NCBI RefSeq assembly: GCF_004353825.1
Contig: NZ_SMNA01000008.1
Location: 62,001-126,000, forward strand
Reading direction: 5' to 3'
Length of the DNA stretch: 64,000 bases
DNA from: Occultella glacieicola
GTDB lineage: Bacteria > Actinomycetota > Actinomycetes > Actinomycetales > Beutenbergiaceae
A program made the position numbers and the translations under genes. Shown in pieces: positions 16,328 to 24,339 of this stretch (position 1 is the stretch's first letter; the number at the start of each line of letters is the position of its first letter). The notes under the pieces were generated by a model, which saw only the letters and a program-made list of their open reading frames with translations, was not told where the DNA came from and searched no databases.

Positions 16328-17212
16328 TCAGGACGCGCACTCCCGCAGCGTCGGCGGGTTGAGGTCCGCGTTCGGGGTGTACCCGGTGCCCTCGGTGTTG
16401 TCCGTGATGAACTGTTCCCAACTGCCGTCGTCGAACATGGCCTGGATGGCCTCGTTGATCGCCTCACACTGGTCCGAGCCCGGGGGCAGGCCGACACCGT
16501 AGTTCTCCTCGGAGAACGGGTTGCCCACCACCGTCATGGATCCACTGCCCTCGGCGGCGGCGAGGCCGGCGAGGATGATGTCGTCGGTGGTCACCGCATC
16601 CACCTGTCCACCGATCAGGTACTGGATGCACTCCGAGTACCCGGGCTGCTCGATCAGCTGCACCTGGTCGGCGAAGTCGTCCTTGATCCGCTGGGCGGAG
16701 GTCGAACCGGAGACCGAACAGAGGTTCTTGCCGTTCAGGTCCTCCGGCCCGGTGATCTCGGTCTCGTCGGCACGCACCAGCAGGTCCTGACCGGCGACGA
16801 AGTACGGGCCGGCGAAGTCGACGACCTCGTCACGGGAGTCCGTGATCGAGTAGGTCGCGAAGATCATGTCGACCTGACCTCCCTCGAGCATCGTCTCGCG
16901 GTTCGCGGAGACGGCCTCGACCCACTCGATCTGGTCGGGGCTGTAGCCGAGCTCCCCGGCCACATAGGTCGCGACGTCCACGTCGAAGCCGGTGTACTCG
17001 GCGCCGTCCTGGAAGCCCAGCCCGGGCTGGTCGAACTTGATGCCGATCCGGATCGTGTCGCCGCCACCGTCACCGGCGTCGGCCCCATCGGTGGTCTCGG
17101 CGCCGGTGTCCCCGCCGGCGTCGTCGGGGTCGCCCGCGTCGGCCTGGCAGGCGCCCAGGGTGAGGGCGCCGATCGCTGCCATCGCGGCAATCGCCACTCG
17201 CGTTCTCTTCAT
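16328..17212 (-). CDS. gluB: glutamate/polar amino-acid binding lipoprotein (GluB-type)
   Basis: The 294-residue family-3 solute-binding lipoprotein has a signal peptide ending in the lipobox LTLGAC, an acidic Gly/Asp linker (about 23-50), then the binding domain (IRIGIKFDQPGLGF, GFDVDVATYVAGELG, MIFATYSITDSRDEVVDFAGPYF). FATYSITDSR matches the amino-acid-binding pattern of glutamate/glutamine receptors. The ATG follows AAGGAGA. It is the second gene of an ATPase-receptor-permease-permease operon like corynebacterial gluABCD; glutamate as substrate is inferred. Confidence 0.9.
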   Translation of the reverse strand: MKRTRVAIAAMAAIGALTLGACQADAGDPDDAGGDTGAETTDGADAGDGGGDTIRIGIKFDQPGLGFQDGAEYTGFDVDVATYVAGELGYSPDQIEWVEAVSANRETMLEGGQVDMIFATYSITDSRDEVVDFAGPYFVAGQDLLVRADETEITGPEDLNGKNLCSVSGSTSAQRIKDDFADQVQLIEQPGYSECIQYLIGGQVDAVTTDDIILAGLAAAEGSGSMTVVGNPFSEENYGVGLPPGSDQCEAINEAIQAMFDDGSWEQFITDNTEGTGYTPNADLNPPTLRECAS

Positions 17213-17261
17213 CGTTGTCTCCTTGTGGTTGGCAACTGTTGTGGTCGGGTTATCGGCCGGG

Positions 17262-18062
<801 letters not shown>

Positions 18063-18068
18063 GGGTGC

Positions 18069-18074
18069 AACCTA
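18069..18074 (-). promoter_or_regulatory. -10 box of the gluABCD operon, leaderless type
   Basis: TAGGTT on the minus strand ends 6 nt before the gluA ATG. Confidence 0.5.
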
Positions 18075-18188
18075 GTCGCTCAATGTTTCGCTGGCGACGC
18101 AGCAGGGGTAACAGTGCGGACACGATCGGCTCATCCAGCCGTGCTACCCGCCCTCGGCGCACCCGGAACTGGCCCGGCAGAACCGCCG

Positions 18189-18194
18189 TAGAAT
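18189..18194 (+). promoter_or_regulatory. -10 box of miaB, leaderless type
   Basis: TAGAAT ends 8 nt before the GTG start of miaB, with no ribosome site in between. Confidence 0.55.
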
Positions 18195-18202
18195 CAACGA
18201 TC

Positions 18203-19759
18203 GTGACCGCTGAACTGACCCACCCACGCACCTATGTGGTGCGCACCCTCGGCTGCCAGATGAATGTCCACGACTCCGAGCGCATGTCCGGCCTGCTCGA
18301 GGACGCCGGGTACGTCAGCGCCGAGACCGCCGGCACCGGGTCCCTCATGGCACAGGCCGACGGTGCCGACGTCGTGGTCATCAACACCTGCGCCGTGCGC
18401 GAGAACGCCTCGGATCGGCTCTACGGCAACCTCGGCCAGCTCGCCTCCCTCAAGCGGGACCGGCCCGGCCTGCAGATCGCCGTCGGCGGGTGCCTGGCCC
18501 AGCAGGACCGGGCCGGCATCGTGGCCCGGGCGCCCTGGGTGGACGTGGTGTTCGGCACCCACAACCTCGACGTCCTCCCGGCACTGCTGGAACGGGCCCG
18601 GCACAATGACGAGGCGCAGGTCGAGATCGAGGAGTCGCTCAAGGTCTTCCCCTCGACGTTGCCGACCCGGCGGGAGAGCGCCTACGCGGCGTGGGTGTCG
18701 ATCTCGGTCGGCTGCAACAACACCTGCACGTTCTGCATCGTCCCGCACCTGCGCGGCAAGGAGCGCGACCGCAGGCCCGGCGACGTGCTCGCCGAGGTCG
18801 GGGCCGTCGTCGCCGAGGGCGCGCTCGAAGTGACCCTGCTCGGCCAGAACGTCAACTCCTACGGCGTCGGGTTCGGCGACCGCGGCGCGTTCGCGAAGCT
18901 CCTGCGTGCGTGTGGCCGGATCGAGGGCCTGGAGCGGGTCCGGTTCACCTCTCCGCACCCGGCTGCGTTCACCGACGACGTCATCGACGCCATGGCGGAC
19001 ACCCCGAACATCATGCCCTCGCTGCACATGCCGCTGCAGTCAGGCTCCGACGCCATCCTGCGGGCGATGCGCCGCTCCTACCGCAGCGAGCGGTTCCTCG
19101 GCATCCTCGAGCGGGTCCGGGACCGGATGCCGGAGGCGGCGATCACCACGGACATCATCGTCGGATTCCCCGGTGAGACCGAGGCGGACTTCCGGGCCAC
19201 CCTCGACGTGGTCGAGGCTTCGCGGTTCGCCAGCGCGTTCACGTTCCAGTACTCCCAGCGGCCCGGCACTCCCGCCGCGGACCTGCCCGACCAGGTGCCC
19301 GCCGACGTGGTGGCCGAGCGTTACGGCCGCCTCCAAGCGCTGCAGGAGCGGATCTCCGCCGAGGAGAACGCCGCCCAGGTCGGGCGCACCGTCGAGGTGC
19401 TCCTCGCAGAGTCCGAGGGCCGCAAGGACGTCGCCACCCGTCGCCTGAGCGGCCGGGCAGCGGACAACCGGCTGGTGCACGTCGGCGTGCCCGACGGCGT
19501 CGCGAACCTTCCCGAGGACGCCCGCCCCAGGCCGGGTGACCTGGTCACGGCGGTGGTCACCGACTCCGCGCCGCACCACCTGCTCGCGGACTCCGGCCTC
19601 GCCGGAGGCCGCTTCGAGGTGCGCCGGACCCGGTCCGGCGACGCTTGGGCGGCGCGCCGACGCGCCGCCGCTACCGCGGCGAGCAACACGACGGGTGAGC
19701 CGGCGACGTCGGCGAGCCGCGCCGTCGGGCTCGGCATGCCCACGGTGCGCCGCGCCTGA
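18203..19759 (+). CDS. miaB: tRNA-2-methylthio-N6-dimethylallyladenosine synthase MiaB
   Basis: The 518-residue radical-SAM methylthiotransferase adds the methylthio group to i6A37 in tRNA. The N-terminal UPF0004 domain has its three cluster cysteines C18 ([11 protein letters not shown]), C63 (NTCAVRENA) and C97; the radical-SAM cysteines are C171, C175 and C178 (CNNTCTFC); a TRAM domain lies near 375-445. The C-terminal 50 residues after the TRAM domain are an extra Arg/Ala-rich tail. The GTG start is supported by the TAGAAT box; the frame is open further upstream but only by chance. MiaA, which makes the substrate, is encoded about 1 kb downstream. Confidence 0.96.
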   Translation: MTAELTHPRTYVVRTLGCQMNVHDSERMSGLLEDAGYVSAETAGTGSLMAQADGADVVVINTCAVRENASDRLYGNLGQLASLKRDRPGLQIAVGGCLAQQDRAGIVARAPWVDVVFGTHNLDVLPALLERARHNDEAQVEIEESLKVFPSTLPTRRESAYAAWVSISVGCNNTCTFCIVPHLRGKERDRRPGDVLAEVGAVVAEGALEVTLLGQNVNSYGVGFGDRGAFAKLLRACGRIEGLERVRFTSPHPAAFTDDVIDAMADTPNIMPSLHMPLQSGSDAILRAMRRSYRSERFLGILERVRDRMPEAAITTDIIVGFPGETEADFRATLDVVEASRFASAFTFQYSQRPGTPAADLPDQVPADVVAERYGRLQALQERISAEENAAQVGRTVEVLLAESEGRKDVATRRLSGRAADNRLVHVGVPDGVANLPEDARPRPGDLVTAVVTDSAPHHLLADSGLAGGRFEVRRTRSGDAWAARRRAAATAASNTTGEPATSASRAVGLGMPTVRRA

Positions 19760-19766
19760 CCAGGCG
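19753..19766. terminator. short hairpin at the miaB/YbjN convergence
   Basis: CGCCTG-AC-CAGGCG overlaps the miaB stop codon in the 15-bp gap between convergent genes. The stem is short, so a terminator role is tentative. Confidence 0.3.
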
Positions 19767-19774
19767 AGGCCGAC

Positions 19775-20221
19775 TCAGGAGCCGAACGCGGCCGTCAGCG
19801 CCCGCAGGCATTGCCCGGACGTGGCCAGCCCGAGGTTGACCGCCTCCGCGAACTGTTCGTCGGTGGCACCGCCGCTGAAGTCGGCGACGTAGAGGGTACG
19901 GACCGTGAGCCGGTCCTCGGCGTCCGAGGACCAGAACACGGTGGGCCAGATGTGCTCGCGGTGCCAGTCGTTGGCGAAGCCGATCAGGTCGGACTCCCGG
20001 GCAGCCGTGATCGGGTGCGCGAACGAACCCCGGACCTGGAGCACGCTCACCTCACCGACCCGGATCGCGAGCTCGAACGGGTACGCTCCCCAGACGCCGC
20101 GTAGCCCGTTGCGGCCGACCGGGGTGACCGCGAAACCCTGTGCCTGGGCGAACGCCCGCAACCGTCCGATGCTGATCGGGTACGGCCAGTCGGAGGCGGG
20201 CAGGTCGGCCGGGGAACTCAT
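19775..20221 (-). CDS. YbjN-domain protein (second of a tandem pair)
   Basis: A 148-residue protein of the YbjN type (the tetratricopeptide-binding, type III chaperone-like fold). It shows the pattern VSVLQVRGSFAHPI (beta strands), FANDWHREHIWPTVFW and a C-terminal helix EQFAEAVNLGLATSGQCLRAL. Its role is unknown; such proteins are common, small and cytoplasmic in actinobacteria. It overlaps the stop of the first copy by 4 nt, and the two share the layout NxWHxxxxWP / NARHARTLWP, so they look like an old duplication that probably forms a heterodimer. Confidence 0.72.
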   Translation of the reverse strand: MSSPADLPASDWPYPISIGRLRAFAQAQGFAVTPVGRNGLRGVWGAYPFELAIRVGEVSVLQVRGSFAHPITAARESDLIGFANDWHREHIWPTVFWSSDAEDRLTVRTLYVADFSGGATDEQFAEAVNLGLATSGQCLRALTAAFGS

Positions 20222-20730
20222 GCCAGTCCGCCCGGGGCCTGCAGCACGGGGTCGGGATAGCGGTCGTCCAACTCGGCGAACACCGCGAGGGCGGTGGTGA
20301 TGGCGGCCCGGATCGCCCGGCCGAGCTGGTGCTCGGACAGCCCCGCCCGCAGCGGGGTGGCGGACTCGGCGCAGAACCGCATGGTGCCGTCGTCATGCAC
20401 GAGCAGGAAACACTTCGGCCAGAGGGTGCGGGCGTGGCGGGCGTTGACGAAGTCCATCAGCTCGGCGCGGCGCTCGATCGTGATCCGCCGGTTCCACTGC
20501 GCGCGGATCTGCAGCACTTCGTTCGCACCCGCCAACGCGACCGTGAACACGTGCCCGTTCCAGAGTCCACCGAGGTGGGAGTCGTCGGAGACGAAGAACT
20601 TCTGGTCATGCTCGCGCAGCCACGCCTTGAGCCGGTCCCGGTCGACCGGGAGGACGTCCTCCGAGAGCGCCGCCTCGGAGCCCGCGGCGTCATCGGCGGG
20701 ATCCGGCTGAGCGTGATCGGAGGCTGCCAT
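20218..20730 (-). CDS. YbjN-domain protein (first of a tandem pair)
   Basis: The 170-residue partner of the downstream gene begins with an acidic 28-residue tail, then a YbjN-like domain (LKAWLREHDQKFFVSDD, VLQIRAQWNRRI, FVNARHARTLWPKCFLLV) and a C-terminal helix (SEHQLGRAIRAAITTALAVFAEL). The ATG lies 7 nt after TAGACT, so the pair is probably expressed from a leaderless message diverging from miaA. Function is not known. Confidence 0.72.
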   Translation of the reverse strand: MAASDHAQPDPADDAAGSEAALSEDVLPVDRDRLKAWLREHDQKFFVSDDSHLGGLWNGHVFTVALAGANEVLQIRAQWNRRITIERRAELMDFVNARHARTLWPKCFLLVHDDGTMRFCAESATPLRAGLSEHQLGRAIRAAITTALAVFAELDDRYPDPVLQAPGGLA

Positions 20731-20737
20731 CGCGTCC

Positions 20738-20743
20738 AGTCTA
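20738..20743 (-). promoter_or_regulatory. -10 box of the YbjN pair, leaderless type
   Basis: TAGACT on the minus strand ends 7 nt before the ATG. Confidence 0.5.
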
Positions 20744-20874
20744 GGTCGCCCCCGACCCGACCCACTCTCCCCGCCGAGATCGGACCCACTGCCTCGAGGT
20801 CGCCGGTCCCCAGGTCCGATCGCGAGGCGCCAGGCGCGAGGCGACCGGGGGCGAGCCGGGGTCGATCGAGCCGG

Positions 20875-20880
20875 TAGGTT
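20875..20880 (+). promoter_or_regulatory. -10 box of miaA-dapF, leaderless type
   Basis: TAGGTT ends 7 nt before a GTG codon, which decides the miaA start in favour of that GTG over an in-frame TTG lying inside the box. Confidence 0.55.
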
Positions 20881-20887
20881 GCCTCAC

Positions 20888-21793
20888 GTGCCGAACCTGG
20901 ATTTGCCCGTGGTGGCCGTGGTGGGTCCGACCGCCAGCGGCAAGTCCGACCTCGCCCTGGATCTGGCCGAGGCCCTCGGTGCCGAGATCATCAACGCCGA
21001 CGCCATGCAGCTCTACCGCGGCATGGACATCGGCACCGCGAAGTTGCGCCCGGAGGAGCGTCGCGGCATCGCCCACCACCAGCTGGACGTGCTCGAGGTG
21101 GACACCGACGCCACCGTGGCCGCCTACCAGACGCACGCCCGCGCCGACCTGGCCGACATCGCCGAGCGCGGCCACGCCGTCGTCGTGGTCGGCGGCTCCG
21201 GACTGTACGTGCGTGCGCTGCTGGACGACCTGACCTTTCCCGGCACCGACGAGGCGATCCGGTCCGCGCTCGAGGAGCGCGCCGAGACCGAGGGGCCCGG
21301 GGTGCTGCACCGCGAGCTCGAGGCTGCGGACCCGGTCGCGGCGGCCCGGATCGACCGCCGCAACGCCCGCCGGATCATTCGGGCGCTCGAGGTCATCGCC
21401 ATCACCGGCGCGCCGTACTCGGCGAACCTGCCGAGCCACGACTCCCACATCCCGGCCGTGCACGTCGGGGTGGACTGGCCGCGGCCGGTCCTGCACGAGC
21501 GCATCGACGCGAGAGCGCGGCAGATGTTCGACGGCGGACTGCTCGCCGAGACGCAAGGCCTCCTCGAGCGGGGGCTGGAGAGGGGCCGAACCGCCCGCCG
21601 TGCGGTCGGCTACGCGCAGGCGCTGGCGGTGCTGCGCGGGGAGACGGACGTGGCGACGGCGGTCGCCGACACCGCGCAGGCCACCCGCCAACTGGCCCGC
21701 CGGCAGATGACCTGGTTCCGGCGCGATCCCCGCATCGCCTGGCTCGCCCCGGGCCCCGATCTGGCCGGGCGGGCCCGTAGGCTGCTGTCATGA
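20888..21793 (+). CDS. miaA: tRNA dimethylallyltransferase MiaA
   Basis: The 301-residue isopentenyl transferase places a dimethylallyl group on A37 of tRNAs reading UNN codons, the step before MiaB. It has the P-loop VVGPTASGKSDLA, the DSMQ-type motif as NADAMQLYRGMDIGTAK, GGSGLYVRALLDDLTFP, the tRNA-contact region DRRNARRIIRALEVI and a C-terminal RRQMTWFRRDPR. The GTG follows a TAGGTT box by 7 nt. The stop overlaps the dapF ATG (ATGA). Confidence 0.95.
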   Translation: MPNLDLPVVAVVGPTASGKSDLALDLAEALGAEIINADAMQLYRGMDIGTAKLRPEERRGIAHHQLDVLEVDTDATVAAYQTHARADLADIAERGHAVVVVGGSGLYVRALLDDLTFPGTDEAIRSALEERAETEGPGVLHRELEAADPVAAARIDRRNARRIIRALEVIAITGAPYSANLPSHDSHIPAVHVGVDWPRPVLHERIDARARQMFDGGLLAETQGLLERGLERGRTARRAVGYAQALAVLRGETDVATAVADTAQATRQLARRQMTWFRRDPRIAWLAPGPDLAGRARRLLS

Positions 21794-22740
21794 CTTCACC
21801 TGTTGCGGCGACCGTGCACACCTTCGTCAAGGGCCACGGGACCGGCAACGACTTCCTGCTGTATGCCGACCCCGACGGCGCCGCCCCGCTCAGCACGAGC
21901 GAGGTGGCTGCGCTCGCCGACCGGCACACCGGCATCGGCGCGGACGGTGTCATCCGCGCGGTGCGCAGCGCCGCGATCACCGACGGCGCAGCCGGGGCCG
22001 GTGCCACCGGGCGGGAGCCGGCGGCGTTGTGGTTCATGGACTACCTGAACGCGGACGGCTCCGTCGCCGAGATGTGCGGCAACGGGATCCGGGTGTTCGT
22101 CGCCTTCCTCCGGCACGCCGGGCTGCTCGCCCTGGGCGACGGGGACACCGTGCAGGTCGCCACCCGGGCCGGGGTACTCGGCGTGCGCCGGGAGGGTGCG
22201 GCCTACGCGGCGGACCTGGGCCTGTGGAGCGCCCCGGGCGGCACCGAGGCACTCGCCCAAGGGTTCGACGTCAGCGTCGCGGTGGCCGGCCTCGACGAGC
22301 CTCGACCGGGCCTGCGGCTCGACCTGCCCAACCCGCACACCGTGATCGCCCTGGAGGAGCTCGAGCAGCTCGAGGCGCTCGATCTCACCCAGGCCCCGAT
22401 CGTGGAACCGGCGCCGGCCCACGGCACCAACGTGGAGTTCGTGGTGCCGCTCGGGGAGCGTGAGGTGGACGTCGTCGACCGGACCGGGGCCGTGATCGGC
22501 TCGAAGACCGTTGGCGTGGTCCGGATGCGGGTGCACGAGCGCGGGGTGGGCGAGACCCTCTCCTGCGGGACCGGGGCGTGCGCCGCCGCGCTCGCGGTGC
22601 GCACCTGGTTCGGCGCGGGTGCCCCGCAGGAATGGATCGTGCAGGTCCCGGGCGGAGAACTGCGGGTGCGGATGCTGCCCGAGGACCACGTGGAACTGGC
22701 CGGACCGGCCGAGCTCGTGGGCGAGTTCCGGACGATCTGA
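21790..22740 (+). CDS. dapF: diaminopimelate epimerase DapF
   Basis: The 316-residue PLP-independent epimerase interconverts LL- and meso-diaminopimelate on the lysine pathway. The two catalytic cysteines are C96 (EMCGNGIR) and C259 (LSCGTGACAAA). KGHGTGNDFLLYAD near the N-terminus and RHTGIGADGVI are diagnostic. About 15 residues (ITDGAAGAGATGRE) are inserted near residue 63 relative to E. coli. It is translationally coupled to miaA. If the wall uses L-lysine, as MurE suggests, this enzyme serves lysine synthesis only. Confidence 0.95.
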   Translation: MTSPVAATVHTFVKGHGTGNDFLLYADPDGAAPLSTSEVAALADRHTGIGADGVIRAVRSAAITDGAAGAGATGREPAALWFMDYLNADGSVAEMCGNGIRVFVAFLRHAGLLALGDGDTVQVATRAGVLGVRREGAAYAADLGLWSAPGGTEALAQGFDVSVAVAGLDEPRPGLRLDLPNPHTVIALEELEQLEALDLTQAPIVEPAPAHGTNVEFVVPLGEREVDVVDRTGAVIGSKTVGVVRMRVHERGVGETLSCGTGACAAALAVRTWFGAGAPQEWIVQVPGGELRVRMLPEDHVELAGPAELVGEFRTI

Positions 22741-22841
22741 GCCGACGCCGTCGGGCGGGCCCCGGTGAGTTCCGACGGTGGCGGCGGTCCAACGAAACCG
22801 GACCGAGCCTTTCGGTCTGCGACCGAACAGAGGGTGGGCCC

Positions 22842-23384
22842 ATGAACGACCTGATCTACTCGGCGACGATGTCCGCCGACGGCTACATCGCGGGACCGGG
22901 AGGCGACATGTCCTGGCTCGGCCCGTTCACCGGCGCCGACACCGCCGCCGACGAACTCGCGGCCCGGACCGGGGCGCTGCTGGTCGGCAACACCACCTAT
23001 GGCGGTGACGACCCCAACGAAGGTACCGACGCCGAGGGAGCGTTCGGGGGCACCTGGCACGGTCCACAGTTCGTCCTCACCCATCGCCCACCGACGACCG
23101 CGGCCCCCGACGTGACCTTCACCGATGACCTCGAGTGGGCGGTCGGCGCGGCGCGGGCGGCGGCGGGGGAGCGGGACGTCAACGTACTCGGCGCCGACGT
23201 AGCGCGGCAGTGTCTCGAGCTGGGCCTGTTGGACGAGGTGGTCGTGTTCGTGGTCCCGGTGCTGCTCGGGGACGGCGTGCGGCTCTTCGACCGGCCCGGC
23301 GGCCGACCGGTGCGCCTGGAGCACATCGCGCGGAGCACCGAGGCGGAGTCGACGTACCTACGGATGCGGGTGCTCAAGGACTGA
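22842..23384 (+). CDS. RibD C-terminal/dihydrofolate-reductase-like protein
   Basis: The 180-residue reductase-like protein of the RibD C-terminal domain family has MSADGYIAGPGGDMSWL at the N-terminus, TGALLVGNTTYGG, a nucleotide-binding VNVLGADVARQCLELGLLDEV and VPVLLGDGVRLFD near the end. Most members are NADPH-dependent reductases of unknown substrate. The ATG follows GAGGGTGG; the open frame continues upstream into dapF without a site. The gene ends in a hairpin shared with the convergent methyltransferase gene. Confidence 0.85.
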   Translation: MNDLIYSATMSADGYIAGPGGDMSWLGPFTGADTAADELAARTGALLVGNTTYGGDDPNEGTDAEGAFGGTWHGPQFVLTHRPPTTAAPDVTFTDDLEWAVGAARAAAGERDVNVLGADVARQCLELGLLDEVVVFVVPVLLGDGVRLFDRPGGRPVRLEHIARSTEAESTYLRMRVLKD

Positions 23385-23400
23385 GGGTGCAGGCCCTCAG
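23381..23400. terminator. bidirectional hairpin between convergent genes
   Basis: CTGAGGG and CCCTCAG pair around a 6-nt loop, overlapping both stop codons in a 12-bp gap. Confidence 0.5.
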
Positions 23401-23996
23401 CGCACGGTCAGGACCCGGAAACCGTTCACGCTGGTCAGCCTGGTCACGTCCCGGCCCAGCTCCGCCGCGATCCACCGCTGCAGCGAATCGGAGCCGAGGT
23501 TGCGCTGCACCACCAGCTGTGCCCGGGCGCCCGGGGTCAGGCGTGGCAGCCAGGTCCGCAGGATCTCGTGCAGCGCCGCCTTGCCGATCCGGATCGGCGG
23601 ATTGGACCAGAGCGCGTCCAGGCGTAGGTCCGGCTCTGCGGCGAGGAGGTCCTCGGGCAGGTGCGTCTCGACGTTCGTCAGGCCGAGCCGGGTGGCGTTG
23701 TCGGCCGTGAGGGCGAGGGCCCTCTCGTTGACGTCGACCGCGAGCACCCGCGCCTCGGGGGAGGCGAGGGCCATCGCGATCGCGATCGGCCCCCAGCCGC
23801 AGCCGAGGTCCAGCAGCGTGCCGGTCGCGGGCGGATCCTCGACGGCGTCCAGCAGAACCGTGGTGCCCGGGTCCAGCCGGTCCCCGGAGAAGACGCCGGC
23901 GGCGGTCTCCAGCCGGACGCGGTGACCCCGGATCGGGACCTCGATCTCGCGGCGTCGCTCCGGCCCGCTCGGCGTGACCGAGAAGTAGTGGGACAC
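23397..23996 (-). CDS. class I SAM methyltransferase, RsmC/RlmG-like
   Basis: The 199-residue small-domain methyltransferase has the N-terminal pattern GVFSGDRLDPGTTVLLD, motif I as LLDLGCGWGPIAIAMA, and the N6/N2-methylation signature WSNPPIRIGK (NPPF type). This is the compact form of 16S/23S rRNA guanine-N2 methyltransferases, lacking their duplicated N-terminal half. A target among rRNA guanines is inferred. The GTG start lies 6 nt after a TACGCT box; the open frame extends upstream but with non-conserved Pro/Arg-rich sequence. Confidence 0.86.
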   Translation of the reverse strand: MSHYFSVTPSGPERRREIEVPIRGHRVRLETAAGVFSGDRLDPGTTVLLDAVEDPPATGTLLDLGCGWGPIAIAMALASPEARVLAVDVNERALALTADNATRLGLTNVETHLPEDLLAAEPDLRLDALWSNPPIRIGKAALHEILRTWLPRLTPGARAQLVVQRNLGSDSLQRWIAAELGRDVTRLTSVNGFRVLTVR

Positions 23997-24002
23997 GGCA
24001 CG

Positions 24003-24008
24003 AGCGTA
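24003..24008 (-). promoter_or_regulatory. -10 box of the methyltransferase gene, leaderless type
   Basis: TACGCT on the minus strand ends 6 nt before the GTG start. From here to the DUF222-HNH gene (about 330 bases) I see no gene; the sequence holds the promoter regions of two divergent genes and a T-rich tract near 24215-24245. Confidence 0.45.
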
Positions 24009-24339
24009 GTGCCCGCCCGGTCCGTCGGGCGCCGCCCGGCCCACTGGTCCGTCCAGGGCGGCGTGGGTCGTCGAGCCAGCGACCGCCGCCCGGCGTGCCG
24101 ACGGGCCGCCACCTCCGGAACGGTTGGGCCCGGTGGTCCCAGCCTGTGGTTGGGGTGTCATCGGGGGTGCGTTTTGGGGCCTGGGTGGGGTGGTTTGAGG
24201 GCCCGATTTCCCGTATCCACAACAAAAATCTGGATCTTGCAATGTCGGAGGTGCGGTCTAGTGTTGGCAGCAGTAATCGAACATGCGTCCGAGACTGGGT
24301 GAGGTTCGGACCCACAAGCCCGACGGGAGGTGAGCATCC

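Noticed and set aside
22801-22817. GACCGA-N5-TCGGTC before the RibD-like gene as a terminator or operator
   Set aside because: Only a 6-bp stem and no supporting context; such short repeats are common in this base composition.
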